Shown: positions 32,820 to 45,982 of the stretch, one piece after another
Position numbering within the stretch: position 1 is the stretch's first letter
Layout: each line of letters starts with the position of its first letter
The notes under the pieces: model-generated
What the model was told of the DNA's origin: nothing
The model's input: the letters and a program-made list of their open reading frames with translations, nothing else
Database searches by the model: none
Assembly (NCBI GenBank): GCA_933228675.1
Contig: OW121741.1
Location: 116,789,334 to 116,853,333 of the forward strand
Direction: 5' to 3'
DNA length: 64,000 bases
Origin: Stomorhina lunata
Taxonomy: Eukaryota; Arthropoda; Insecta; Diptera; Rhiniidae
Program-made: the position numbers and the translations under genes

Positions 32820-34020
32820 TGCACTAAGCAACATGTTTCTAATATAAATATTCATAATTTTAATACAAATAATATTTGCATTAAAGCTTTGAAAGGATAT
32901 TGCAGATATTATAGCTTGACAAATAGTTTTATTATAGTTTCCATTGTTTTGGAACATATTTCAACATTTTGACTTGATATATGTTACTAGCAACATGTTG
33001 CTTAAACATTGTTTTGTTCTTTATGTAAAAATTCACGAACTTTCTTTTAATTTTGGTTAAGATATACGTTTATAATCAATTGTACAATTAAATATTTGGC
33101 TATTGGAACTATTTTTTGTTTTACGCAACATGTTGCTAAGGTATAAGAGCACTATGCAACATATTTCAATGTTAAAAGTTAAAAAAAATATATATTATAG
33201 CTTTACAAATACCTTCATTGCTGTTGCCATAGTTTAAATACATATTTTAATACATTGTCTTAAAAATTGTCACTAGCAATATGTTGTTTAAACATTTTTT
33301 TGTTTTTATTGAATATTTCTGAAATTTTTATTTCATTCTAGTCAAGATTTGTATTAATAACTAGTTATACGAATAAAAATTTGACTATGAGAAGTGGTTT
33401 TTGTTTAACGCAACATGTTGCTAAGGTATACGAAGTACCACGCAACATCTGTTAATGCAAAAAGTTTAAACAAAATATTATAGCTTAACAAACAGCTTTA
33501 TAATAATTTCCATAGTTTTAAATCATATTTTAACACTTTGGCTTAATAATTGTTACCAGCAACATGTTGCTAAAACATAGGTTGTTTTTTATTAATAATT
33601 TCTGAAAGTTTCATTTTAGTTAAGATTTACATTAATAATTAGTTATACAATTAAAAATTTGACTATGGGAGGTCTTTTTTTCTTTTACGCAACATGTTGC
33701 TAAGGTATAAGAAGTACTAGTCAACAAAATTTAATGCTAAAATAGAAAATATATTATAGCTTTATTATAATTTCCATAGTTTTAAAACCTACTTTAACAC
33801 TTTGGCTTAATAATTGTTGCCAGCAACATGTTGCATAAACATAGTTTGTTTTTTATTAAAAGCTTCTCAAATTTTAATATCATTTTAGTTAAGATTTACA
33901 TTTAAAATTAGTTATAAAATTAAATATTTGACTATGAGTGAGTGTTTTTTGTTTTACACAACATGTTGCTAAGGTATATGAAGAACTAAGCAACATATTT
34001 TAATGCAAAAATCATTGTTT
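32820..34020 (+). repeat. ~280-bp tandem repeat with two palindromes per unit
   Basis: Units start near 33125, 33410, 33689 and 33958 with 'ttttacgcaacatgttgct' followed by AAGGTATA. Each also contains 'ccagcaacatgttgc' about 140 bases later, with shared text between ('tttccatagttttaaa'). Confidence 0.75.
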
Positions 34021-35515
34021 GTTAACAAAATGTTATATATTGTGTGTTATATATTGTGAAATTTGGCATTAGATAACCATAAAATATGTGTTAGATAACT
34101 GTAAAATCTGTTTATAATTGTTATGTTTAGCTAGTAAAATGTTGCTAGCTTTGGGTGGATATACTACTCTAGTATTATGCTAAAAATGTTTTATATAACA
34201 CATTTATTCCATTTAAGTATAGCTCTCGTTCTGATAATTGAATTAACTTGGAAATTTTTTGATATTAGACAACACATTGTTTGAATTAAGCTTAGCAACA
34301 TGTTGCCCAAAATTTAATAAATTCTATTTTCATTTTTAATTACAAAAAATTGGAACATATTTTTATATTATGACTTTATGTGATCAGTTTTTGGACTTAT
34401 CATTTGGAAAAGCAACATTGAAATATGAGTTTATTATTTAATTTGTTAACATATGCAATTTTATAATTGAAATCATTAAAATTAGTTTAGCAACATGTTC
34501 GTTTATTGACAGTTAAAAAAAAAAAACTTACATTTCTGAGGAAACCCTTGACTTATCATTTGGAATATAGCAAAAGCTCGAATTTAATTCTTTGCAACAT
34601 GTTGCTGAAACATTGAAAGTTTGATGTTTTATGAAAATATTCGGTTTATTATGAATTTAAGTTTATATTTATTATTGTATACTTAAATCATAGAAATTAG
34701 CTTATCAAAATGTTGCTTTATTAAAAACAACTTTATATTTTTAAGCAACATGTTGCTGAAATATTAAAGATTTGTTGTTAAATGAAAATATTCGTTTTAT
34801 TATTAATTTTAGTTCATATTTATAATTATATAACTTAAATCATAAAAATTAGCTTATCAAAATGTTGCTTTATTAAAAAAAAACTTAATATTTTTTAGCA
34901 ACATATTGCTGAAATATTAAAGATTTGATGATATTTGAAAATGTTCGATTTATTATGGATTTTAGAATTATATAATTTAAATCATAAAAATTTGTTAAGA
35001 AAAATGTAACTTTATTGACAAAAACTTAATATTTTTATTTATACAAATTCTTAGCAACATGTTGCTGAAACTTTATTAATTTTTATGTAAATTTAAATAT
35101 TTGTTTTGTTATGAATTTTGGTTCATATTCGTCATAAAATGATTTTAATCACAAAATTTAGCTTAGCAACATGTTGCTTCGTTGATAAATATTGGCAAAA
35201 ATTTTATATTTTTAGGTATAAAATTTTTTTTGAAATTTTTAAGAACATTATCTTTATAAGTAATATAACGCAATTCTTAGCAACATGTTGCTAAAACATT
35301 ATTAACTTTTATGTGAATTTAAATATTCGTTTTTTTTATGAATTTGTGATCATTGTCGTCGCTATTTAAGTTAATCATAAAAATTAGTTTAGCAACATGT
35401 TGCTTGGCAATTACTTAAAACCTTCACCATTTTATTTAAACAATTTTCTTACGAAATTTTTCGATAAAATGCTATAAACATATTTAAAAAAAAACATTTA
35501 CTTAGCAACATGTTT

Positions 35516-37540
35516 CTTTTTTTATTCCTATGATCATTTGACACTTCCGTTGTAAAATAAAATCTTAACTAAGTTTTGACATCAAAACACCATTTCCCTT
35601 TTGTAATTATAAATGTATTCAACATAATTTTGTTGTTATTTTTCTCTCAAAATTACACTTAAGGATCAATGATCGCGCCTTACTACAATTAAAAACTATA
35701 TACATACAGCAACAGTCCCTGGCACATATTGTCAACATATGAGTAACAGACTTTTTTATTAGTCTCTGATAGGAATTTTGCAAACAACTGATTGTTTTTT
35801 TGTTTTTATATAGTCTAAACGGGACTCAAGTGTATAAGTGCTAAAGACCCCTAGAGTAGGTAGTGAAAGGCAAGGCAAGCGACAATTAAAAATAAAAATT
35901 CAACAAAAATTCTTCAAGTAGGTAAATCTTTATAAAGGGATATTCCTGGTTCAAAAACAAAGAAACCATATGTAAATGTGAGTGTCTGGTTTTAGATTTA
36001 GTAGAGGGACGGACGCGTATTTGTCTTTTAAGTGTTTACATGTGCTTTGACCTGCAACCTTTCTTTCTGTTGAGCGTGTGTGTGTGTGTCTAGAATTACA
36101 ACCTCTTGGCTAGGGCCTTAGAGATTTTTTGATTTTGGAAAAATCAAAATTCCCCCCTAGTTAAGGGTCCGTTTGTTGTTGTTGTAAGTTTTATAGAATT
36201 TTAAAAATACATTTTGTATATAAAGTCTTGTTTACAAAGGGAATGTATCACAGTCGTATTTCAAACATTGTCTAAGACACATAAGTCTTCAAACAGTTTT
36301 CAAAATATTTTCGTAATTGTAAATTAAAAATAATTTTTGTAATAAAAAATAGTGATTAGTTAAAAAAATATAATGAGATTTAAAATTTCATTAAAGCTAA
36401 AGGTTTTAAATTTAGAAATTGATTTTCAAATTTTTTATATAAAAGTGTTTTTTGTTTTCAAAACTTTGCATTAAAAAGTTAAATTTTATATGTTTTTTAA
36501 AGTGATTTATACATTTTTCTCATCCGTCTTTCCCCTTTAAAAGTGCAACAGATGCGTTTTAGTTTGATAAAAAATCTTTATGTATGAGAAAAAATATCTA
36601 TAAAAAAACTATTAAAAAAAAAATTGCAACATATGATAATATTTTGTGCTGCAACAAAAATTATATTCATTTAAGACCGAGAGCATATACAAAACAAAAA
36701 AAAAAAAAAAATCATTATATAAAACATCAGAAGTTACTACAGCTAAATGGAAGGTATATTAAGGTCTATGACAAAAAATGTCACATGTTTTTTTTAACTT
36801 AAAATCACTTAAATTACATAAAAAACAACTCCACTTTCACTCCAAGTCCTAAGACACATTCAACAAGTTCCAATAACATTTCAACAATAATTTTTCAATA
36901 GTGACCCCTAAAAGTCTACTATACTTTACAGCCTAAATTTCTAGTTTCCTGTTCCTTACGAAAAAAAAACCTAAATTTTATTATCATCTTGTTTGTTCTA
37001 TAAATTTTACACACTAAAGAATTTAAACTCTGCAACAAAATTGTTCTCTAAATATTTTCTATTACTTTTGTTGTATAAATTTTAAATAATAAATAAAAAA
37101 TCTTCTTTTCCTAGAAATATATACAATTTGTTTAATAGGGACTTTCTTAGCAAAAAATCCTATGAAAACAAAAAAAAAAAAAACCCTAGGAACCGAAGCA
37201 AATTATTTAAGCTATAAAAAAACATTTGGCAAGTTTGGTAAGAGCCAAAACATAAGCAGAAAAAAATCCCTTAAAATAAATTTTTTCATAAATAAAATGG
37301 AAACTATGTTGCTGCAGCACTAACTCCCTATTGTATGCATCAAATTTGTTGCTAAACTTTTGCAACCCACATCAATTGCTGAAAAATTGTTAAGAGAAAA
37401 AAAAAAACTTTTTTGGTCTGGTTTAAAAGTTAACACTTTTTTAAAACAATTAGGATTTTTTTCAATTATTATTTAATAAATGTAATTTAAAAATCATCAA
37501 GAATAGTTTAAAATCAAAAAACCCAATACAATGTAAGCGA
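35516..37540. other. Unannotated AT-rich spacer
   Basis: No gene recognised. A short (GT)n lies at 36077-36090, with several poly-A runs. It separates the two motif arrays. Confidence 0.5.
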
Positions 37541-37544
37541 TGTT

Positions 37545-40325
37545 AAGCTTCAAAGCGACACAACATGTCGCATGAGCACAATATTTAGCTACAAAACGAC
37601 TATAAGCATTTTTTAATACATTATTTTGTAAGATCAATTAAAAGAGGTTGTACTTAAATTGTAAAACATTCAATGTATTTGAAAATCGATAGTTAAGCGA
37701 CAAAGCTACAAAGCTACAATTTCAAGCATCTAAAGATTTTTATTTAATTTTAATTTTTTTTCGAAAATTTTAATCAATTTCTATTCAAACTTTTTATTTT
37801 TACAACTTTTATTTAAAATTTTCAAGATTTTGTAGAAAATATAGGAAAAGCGACAAAGCTACAAATTTCAAAACCTAGAAAACTTTAATATTTGACTTAA
37901 ATTCTTAAGTAACTTTGAAGAATTTTGGATTCCTTGTTCAATTTAAGTTAAATAATTGAAATATTAAGAGATACTACTAAAGGCTACAAAGCAACAATTT
38001 CACAATATCAATCTAACTTAATGCCAAACCATTTAATATCAATATTTAGCTACAATTTAACTTAACTTGAAATAGTTTTAATTTCTTACCTAAATTTTAA
38101 TAAATTATTTGAAATCTTATGATAAATTACTTAAGGCGACAAAGCGACAAATTCAGAATAACAAACCAACAGAAGCCACAGTCAAATTTTCTTTGAAATC
38201 CAACATTGGCATAAAATAATTCTTAATTTCTTTCTAAATTTTAATCAATTAATTGAAATTTTGTGATAAATTACTAAAGGCGACAGAGCGACAATTTTCA
38301 AATATCAAACTAACAAAAGCCACAATCATTCAAATATAAATTTTTCTTAACAATTCAATATTGACATAAAATAATTCTTAATTTCTTTAAAAATTTTAGT
38401 TAAGTAATTGAAATATTAAGAGAATTTACTATTGGCAACAGAGCGACAATTTGAAAATATGAAACCAACAAAAGTCACAATCATTGAAATATCATTTTTT
38501 TTTAATTCAACATAAAATACTTAAATTCGACATAATTCTTAATTTCTTTATCAATTTTAGTTTAAAAATTGAAATTTTATGAGAAATTGCTTAAGGCTAC
38601 AAAGCGACAATTTCATAATATCAAACCAAAAAAAGCCACAATCATTAAAATATCAAGTTTTCTTTGAAATTCAACATTGACATAAAAAACTAATAATTTC
38701 TTTTAAATTTTAGTTAAATAACTCAAATATTGCTAAAGGCGACAAAGCAACAATCTCCAAAAATTAAACCAAACAAGCCACAAAATCATTTAGATATCAG
38801 TTTTCTTTAAAATTTACTACTGACATAGAATAATTCTTAATTCCTTTAAATAATTTGAGTTTTACGGGAAATTGCTTAAGGCGACAATTTTATAAAATCA
38901 AATCTAAAGCCAGATACATTAAAATTTCTTTATTTATCCTTAATTTAACTAAAATGTTAATTTGTTCCATAATTTGAGTACAATTTTCTATAAATATTTT
39001 AAAGGCGACAAAACTACAATTGCTTAAAACCTCTTTTCAATTTTTTGACTTCTAAACAAATTTTATCAAAAACATTCTTAAAAATCTCAAATTTAGAATG
39101 AAATTAGTTGGAAAAACTCTCCTTTAATTAAAACAATAAGAAGGCCACAAAGCAACAAATCGAATATTGTAAAAATTACAAAGATTTACTTTTAATTTTA
39201 AACATTTTCTTTATTGTTTTTGCATAAAAATAAAATTTTTTTGTAAAATTTATATTTTTATTAAGAAAAAAGATGGCGACAAAGCTACAAACTGAAAAAT
39301 GTTAAAATTCTATTAGTTTACTTCAACATTTTTTCCACAAATTTTTTCTTGTCAGAATTTTCTTCAAGTTTAGCTTACTAACTTGTATATTTGAGAAAAA
39401 TTTCCCAGAGCGACAAAGCGACATTTTTTTTGTAAATTTTTTAATTACACCAAAATTTTGCTTTTTCCAAAAAAAAAAAAAAATAGAAAAATTTTAATAA
39501 ATATTTCAATATTTTGAATTGTAGTCAAAACGACAAAGCTACAAACTGAAAAATGTTTAAATTCTATTAATTTACTTCAACATTTATTCCACAAATTTTT
39601 TCTTGTCAGATTTTTTTCAAGTCTAGCCCACTAATTTATATATTTGAGAAATATTTCCTAGAGCGACAAAGCAACAATTTTTAAAATTTTTTAATTACAA
39701 CAAAATTTTGTTTAACAAAAAAAAAATTGTAATAAATATTTTAATATTTTGAATTGTATGTAGTCTTTTTGGCAATTGCTTCAATTTATTCAAAAATACA
39801 ATAGAAGCAACAAAGCTAAAAACAGCGAATATACAAAATTTTGCAGTTTTCTATAAACTTTTTTAAATTTTTTGTACCTCTTGAAAAAAAAAAAAATTAA
39901 AACAAATTTAGAAACTACAAAGCAACACTTTTATAATATTGAATATTTTCGGCTTATAAACACGTTTAAAATTCAATTTTATTCAAGTTTAATAAATATT
40001 TGGATTATTTGTAGATCTGTTATCAAAGAACAGACATTTTGAGTAAAATTTTCAGTAGCGACAAAACCACAGTTTGCATACTTTTAGTTAAAAATATGCA
40101 AACAAATTAAAATTTGTAAAAATTTGAATAGAAATAAAAACCTTTTTTTTGACCTTTTTAATTTCTTAAAATTTGTACTCTAGGCGACAAAGCTACAAAC
40201 TTTGTAGTTCACTAAACAAAAGTTATCAGACTTTCCTTTAAGTCTATTGTAAATATTTTTGAATATTTTTGTTACAGAATTAAATTTATATTTGTGGGCG
40301 ACAAAGCTACAAACTTTGTAGTTTA
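37545..40325 (+). repeat. Degenerate array with motif GCGACAAAGCNACAA
   Basis: About 20 copies or variants, for example at 37697, 37850, 38136, 38280, 38434, 38595, 38738, 39003, 39275, 39409, 39529, 39661, 40057, 40180 and 40296, spaced roughly 110-160 bp. Flanks are AT-rich and only loosely similar between units (AAATTTTAATTAATTGAAAT phrases). All copies are on one strand. The last two copies extend into AAACTTTGTAG. Confidence 0.8.
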
Positions 40326-41440
40326 ACATCCCAAACTATACACATTTCATTGTTAAAAACATTAAAAATCATAATAAATCTTCTCTTATTTTTAAATTTC
40401 AATTTAATACAAATTAATAAATCTTTCACACAACAAAAGTGTTGATGATGTGGGTGTTTTGCTTTAGCTTTAATTAAATTATTTGAAAAAAGCAAAAAAT
40501 ATCAAATATTACCAACAAAAAAGTGAATATTAAAATAAGTCTGAAAATAAAGAAAAAGTGCATATAAATTATATTAAAAAAATATATTTTTTTGTTTAAT
40601 AAAATTAAATATGAGTGTTCGTTAGTATTCGAAAAAGTGCTTTAAATATAAATAAAAATTTAATTAAAAACAATTCGCGTTCACATAATATCAACGAAAA
40701 ATTTAATAAAGTTTTTCTCCTCGACAACGTGCAGTGACCCCCCCCCCCTCCACAAACGAACAGCCTTTGAAAGTTCCATGCTTCCTTGCATTCAATAGTA
40801 TTTAAATTAAGCATATGGAATGTAAAGAAGTATGGAGCGATATCTGGCCATACAGCAAAAAATTATCATGATGATGTTGATGACGACTACAACGAATGAA
40901 TGCAACTCATACTACGCACACACTCAACTCCACTCATTCATACACATTTTGTCGCTGAAAGTTTAAATTTTGAAGAAACATTCATAAATTTTTGTCTTGC
41001 TCTACTTTGAACTACTTTATTCTTATTTTCTTTGGAAAAAAAAGTGTTTTATTTTAATGAAATTCACAAAATTTTTAAAACAGCGAAAAAATAATAATAA
41101 ATATAAAAACTTTCGTTTAAAAAGTGCAAAAAGTTGATAACAACATTTAAACATTTTATATTGAGTTATGAGTTGAAAAAACACCAAATGTATAGAATAC
41201 ATTTTTTTTGGAGATTAAATGAAGTGTTAAAGTTTGTTCGGAATTTTTTTGTTTTTTTTTTTTTTTTTTTGTATTTTTCTTCCCTACAGTTTTAACAATT
41301 ACTCATTCTTATAAATAGTAGTGAAGGGTGACACTTTTAAATTGTTAATGGAGCTAGAATGTAAGGAAGTGCAGCGAATTTTTAAAAACCAATTCACAGA
41401 TAATGTTTTAATGCCATCAGGAATTTTTTTTAATAAATAA
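40326..41440. other. Unannotated DNA with a poly-C tract
   Basis: AT-rich, with ten or more consecutive C near 40738-40749. A more mixed stretch at 40820-40950 reads 'atgatgatgttgatgacgac' and 'catactacgcacacactc'. No gene recognised. Confidence 0.45.
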
Positions 41441-41702
41441 CAAGTAAGAAAGTGCCAAAGTCGGTCAAGCCCGACTTATAATAGAGCTAGGGTGAAATGT
41501 GGACCGAAATTTAGCAAATTGATGACAGTTTTTACAAAAATGATGTATCCAATTGCGACCTGTTCTTTGATTATAAGGTTTACATGGAGTAATTTTAAGT
41601 CTATTGGTGAACTTAAATATGGGTCTAAGAATAATATTTCTATACGTTACATACATCAGCAAAAACTTATTATATACTTTCCACCTATGGTGGTGAAAGT
41701 GA
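41441..41702 (-). mobile_element. HINE, internally deleted
   Basis: Has both HINE ends (AACAAGTAAGAAAGTGCC at the left, CCACCTATGGTGGTGAAAG at the right) but only about 260 bp between them, lacking the microsatellite and most middle blocks. Confidence 0.8.
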
Positions 41703-41885
41703 TTTTACTTTTCAAGGCGACATTTAGCGCTTTGCTGCTAATAGCCTAAAACTGTTTTAAATATATAATAGAATTTTGTTTGTCGAGTTTTAGCAAATGC
41801 CTTAAATTATTTTTAAATTTATAATTTTTTTATTTTATTTTCGGGGTAACTTTTTTGACTAGGTCTTGAATGTGAGGTATCGTCA

Positions 41886-42105
41886 ATATTTATACACTTC
41901 ACCACCTTAGGTGGCAAGGGTATTATAAGTTCGTGCTGATGTATGTAACACAAAGAAATATTTGTCTTAGACCTACCTTTAAGTATACCAATAAAATTAG
42001 AATTTGAGTCGATTTTGCGATGTCAGCCCGTCCGTCCGTCCCTTCATCTGGCTGGACGGCTGGCTGGACCCCTATATAATCAAACTACAGGTCGCAATTC
42101 TAAAG
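41886..42105 (+). mobile_element. HINE 5' fragment
   Basis: From the TATACACTTCACCACCTTAGG hairpin through GTCCGTCCGTCCC and GGCTGG to 'cgcaattctaaag'. The 3' half is absent. Confidence 0.75.
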
Positions 42106-42185
42106 AAAAACCGACGTTTCTCTAGCCTAGACTTAAGACTTTGATCTTACACTCAGTCAATAGTTTTACTATTCATTTATCTTAA

Positions 42186-43621
42186 ACGAGCAATAATTGT
42201 AATATAGAAAGGCTATCTCGAAAACGGCTCTAACGATTTTGATAAAATGTGAACAGTATAGGTCGAAGAAGAAGGGACTTTTGGAACCTTTGCCTCTAAG
42301 AGGGTAAAAACGGGTAAAAAAGGGAAAAAATCGAAAACTTTATATCTCCTAAAGTAATAGGTATAGAAACAAAATTTAAATTACGTTTTAAACAGCTATG
42401 AAAATAAACGGACAGGTATTTGGTACTTTTTTGAAACTATGTCCGATAGGGGGTAAAAAAGGGTGAAAATAGTTTTTTTGGTACCTTTTTAACCCACTCT
42501 TATATTTTAAACTAAGGAATATAGAAAGAAACTTTGTACTGCAATCAATAGATGTGAAAGAAACTTTAAACACGTATTTGGTGCTTTTTTGATTTTGGGG
42601 CCAAAATGGGTAAAAAAGGGATAAAATGATAACTTAACATCTCAAAAAGTAATATGAATAGAAACATTATGTTAACTGCGTTTAAATAAAATGTACCGAA
42701 TTCAATTGGTACCAAAGAAGTACCAAATATGCATATGGAACTTTTTTGAAATTAGGGGATAAAAAGGGGAAAAAATTAGTAATGTTATACCTTTTAAACA
42801 AATGAATGTTTGTCTGTATGTATGTTCTTTATAGAATAGTAAACTGTGCATTTGATCATGTTATGCTCTTTAGCGAAGATGTTGCGGATAAGCCGGCGAA
42901 GGTTTTAAAGTTGATAAGACTAATTTCCGATAGATGGCGTCACTAAAAATTACTAAAAATTAATTAAATCGTAAACTGTACATTTGATCATGCTACAATC
43001 TTTAGAAAAGTTGTTGCACATGAGCCGACGAAGATTTCTTAGTTGGTATGAAGAAATTTCGACAGGTGGCGCTACTAAAAATTTACTCAAAGTCAATTTA
43101 ATCGTAAGCTGTACATTTAATCATGCTATAGTCTTCAGCAAAGTTGTTGCGGATAAGCCGACGAAGGCTTATGAATTGGATTGAGCAACGTCCGACAGGT
43201 GGCGTCGCAGAAAATTACTCAAAGTGAATTAAATCGTAAACTGTGCATTTGATCATGTTATAATCATAAGCAAAGTTGTTACGCATAAGCAAACGAAGGT
43301 TTCTTAGTTGGTATGAACAACTTCAGGTGGCGCCACTGAAAACTACTTAAAATGAAATAAATCATAAACTGTGCATTTGATCAGACTATAATCTTTAGCA
43401 AAGTTGTTGTGAACGAGTCGACGGAGGTTTCTGTTGATATGACCAATTTCCAAAATTATTAAAATGAGTTAAACTGTAAACTATGCAAACTATGTGTTGG
43501 TCGGACAAAATAAATAAAATAATTCAAAATTAACTTTATAAAATGAAACATATAAAAACTTTAAAATTTGCCTCAAAATGCTTATCATAAAGCTCCGAGC
43601 AAGGCTCGGTCAACCAGGTAC
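42186..43621 (-). mobile_element. Family X element, copy X3
   Basis: Runs on the plus strand from 'cttaaacgagcaataattg' to CCGAGCAAGGCTCGGTCAACCAGGTAC. Four ~130-bp units (GTGGCG phrases near 42930, 43065, 43198 and 43326) lie between. The short open frames are chance. Confidence 0.75.
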
Positions 43622-43739
43622 TAGAATTTTGTTTGTCGAGTTTTAGCAAATGCCTTAAATTATTTTTAAATTTATAATTATTGTATTTTATTTTCGGGGT
43701 AACTTTTTTGACTAGGTCTTGAATGTGAGGTATCGTCAA

Positions 43740-43965
43740 TATTTATATACTTCACCACCTCAGGTGGCAAGGGTATTATAAGTTCATGCTGATGTATGTA
43801 ACACAAAGAATTATTTGTCTTAGACCTACCTTTAAGTATACCAATAAAATTTGAATTTGAGGTGATTTTGCGATGTCAGCCCGTCCGTCCGTCCCTTCAT
43901 CTGGCTGGACGGCTGGCTGGACCCCTATTTAATCAAACTACAGGTCGTAATTCTAAAGAAAAAAC
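43740..43965 (+). mobile_element. HINE 5' fragment, duplicate
   Basis: Second copy of the fragment at 41886-42105, carried by the segmental duplication. Confidence 0.75.
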
Positions 43966-44066
43966 CGACGTTTCGGTTTCGGTTTAAACCAAACTGCAAA
44001 CTCTAGCCTAGACTTAAGACTTTGATCTTATACTCAGTCAATAGTTTTACTATTCATTTATCTTAA

Positions 44067-45663
44067 AGGAGCAATAATTGTAATATAGAAAGGCTATCTC
44101 GAAAACGGCTTTAACGATTTGATAAAATGTGGACAGTATAGGTCGAAGAAGAAGGGATTTTTGGAACCTTTGCCTCTAAGAGGGTAAAAAAGGGAAAAAA
44201 TCGAAAACTTTATATCTCCTAAAGTAATAGGTATAGGAACCAAATTAAAATTACGTTTTAAGCAGCTATGAAAATAAGCGGACAGGTATTAGGTGCTTTT
44301 TTGAAACTATGTCCGATAGGGGTTAAAAGAGGGTGAAAATAGTTTTTTTTGGTACTTTTTTAACAAACTCTTATATTTTAAACTAAAGAATATAGAAAGA
44401 AACTTTGTACTGCAATCAATAGATGTGAAAGAAACAGTAAACACATATTTGGTACTTTTTTGATTTTGGGGCCAAAATGGGTAAAAAAGGGATAAAATAA
44501 TAACTTAACATCTCAAAAAGTAATATGAATAGGAACATTATGTTAACTGCGTTTTAATAAAATGTACCGAATTCAATTGGTACCAAAGAGTACCAAATAT
44601 GCATATGGAACTTTTTGAAATTAGGGGATAAAAAGGGTAAAAAATTAGTAATGTTATACCTTTTAAACAAATGAATGTTTGTCTGTATGTAAGTTCTTTA
44701 TAGAATAGTAAACTGTGAATTTGATCATGTTATGCTCTTTAGCGAAGATATTGGGGATAAGCCGGTAAAGATTTTTAAGTTCATAAGACTAATTTCCGAC
44801 AGATGGCGCCACTGAAAATTACTAAAAATTAATTAATTCGTAAACTGTACACTTGATCATGCTATGATCTTTAGTAAAGTTGTAGCGCATGAGCCGGTAA
44901 AGGCTTTTTAGTTGGTATGAATAATTTCCGACAGGTGGCGCTACTGAAACTTACTTAAAGTCAATTTAATCGTAAGCTGTACATTTAATCATTCTACAAT
45001 CTTTAGCAAAGTTGTTGCACATGAGCCGATGAAGGTTTCTCAGTTGGTATGAAGAAATTTCGACAGGTGGCGCCACTGAAATTTACTCAAAGTCAATTTA
45101 ATCGTAAGCTGTACATTTAATCATGCCATAATCTTCAGTAAAGTTGTTGCGGATAAGCCGACGAATGTTTATGAATTAGAATGAGTAAAGTCCGACAGGT
45201 GGTGCTACACAAAATTACTCAAAGTGAATTAAATCGTAGACTGTGCTTTTGATCATATAATAATCATAAGCAAAGTTATTACGCATAAGCAGACGAAGGT
45301 TTCTTAGTTGGTATGAACAACTTTAGGTGGCGCCACTGAAAACTACTCAAAATAAATTAATTCCTAAACTGTGCATTTGATCAGACTATAATCTTTAGCA
45401 AAGTTGTTGCGCATGAGTCGACGGAGGTTTCTGTTGGTATGACCAATTTCCAAAATTATTAAAATGAGCTAAACTGCAAACTATGCAAACTATGTGTTGG
45501 TCGGACAAAATAAATAAAATAATTCAAAATTAAATGAATATTTAGACAATGTCTTTCCTCTAAATTTATTTTAGTATTTTATAAAATAAAATATATAAAA
45601 ACTTTAAAATTTGCCTCAAAATGCTTATCATAAGGCCTTGAGCAAGGCTCGGTCAACCAGGTA
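44067..45663 (-). mobile_element. Family X element, copy X4
   Basis: As X3 but with five ~130-bp units (about 44803, 44934, 45067, 45197 and 45327). Its terminal CCAGGTA was hit by a SINE. Confidence 0.75.
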
Positions 45664-45974
45664 TATATATATATATATAATTCCCCTACAACATTCCAAT
45701 TGGAACAAGGGGTACTTCTCTCAGACAATGAGCTGCATCCGATTCTATTTTTAGACTCATTGAAAGGGACCTACGTTTTAACGCTGGCTCCGAACGGCAA
45801 ATGCATTATTTAGAGATAGCCTTATGCTCAATAACCAGTGGCTAGCTGAGTTATGAGGTGAACCGCCGCTTTTTTGAAAAGTTTTATTTTTTTTCAAGTG
45901 AGTCTGGCCGGGGATCGAACTTGGGACCTCTGGTATGCTAGGCGGATGACTAACCTGCTATACCACGGCGGTTC
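45664..45974 (-). mobile_element. tRNA-derived SINE, copy 2
   Basis: The minus strand starts GAACCGCCGTGGTATAGCAGG, has AAGTTCGATCC about 45 bases on, shares its body with copy 1 (21175-21469), and ends in (TA)n. Target duplication ACCAGGTA lies at 45656-45663 and 45975-45982. It carries a short inverted duplication of its head inside (GCGGCGGTTCACC on the minus strand) that copy 1 lacks. Confidence 0.85.
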
Positions 45975-45982
45975 ACCAGGTA

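Larger units (their letters stand above)
28903..35515. repeat. Degenerate array carrying the palindrome AGCAACATGTTGCT
   Basis: About 6.6 kb of AT-rich DNA dotted with GCAACATGTTGC. I count 24 exact copies: 29734, 29813, 31174, 31536, 31688, 31728, 31848, 32000, 32084, 32439, 32565, 32990, 33125, 33410, 33559, 33689, 33833, 34295, 34594, 34745, 35054, 35166, 35280 and 35392. There are at least 15 one- or two-base variants. Most exact copies are extended by A and T to 14 bp. Spacing is irregular overall but regular locally (about 275-285 bp at 33125-33960, about 150 bp at 34594-35054). The intervening sequence is much less conserved than the motif. No coding potential. Confidence 0.85.
41769..43621. 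repeat. Segmental tandem duplication, copy 1
   Basis: Starts TAGAATTTTGTTTGTCGAG and ends CAACCAGGTAC. It contains a HINE 5' fragment (41886-42105) and family X copy X3. The same order restarts at 43622. Confidence 0.85.
43622..45663. repeat. Segmental tandem duplication, copy 2
   Basis: Repeats 41769-43621 with substitutions, a small insertion near 43965-44000, and one extra ~130-bp unit. It is longer than copy 1 by about 190 bp. Confidence 0.85.

Noticed and set aside
45905..45970. Functional tRNA gene
   Set aside because: The A- and B-box-like sequence is the head of a SINE with target duplications; it does not fold convincingly into a full cloverleaf.
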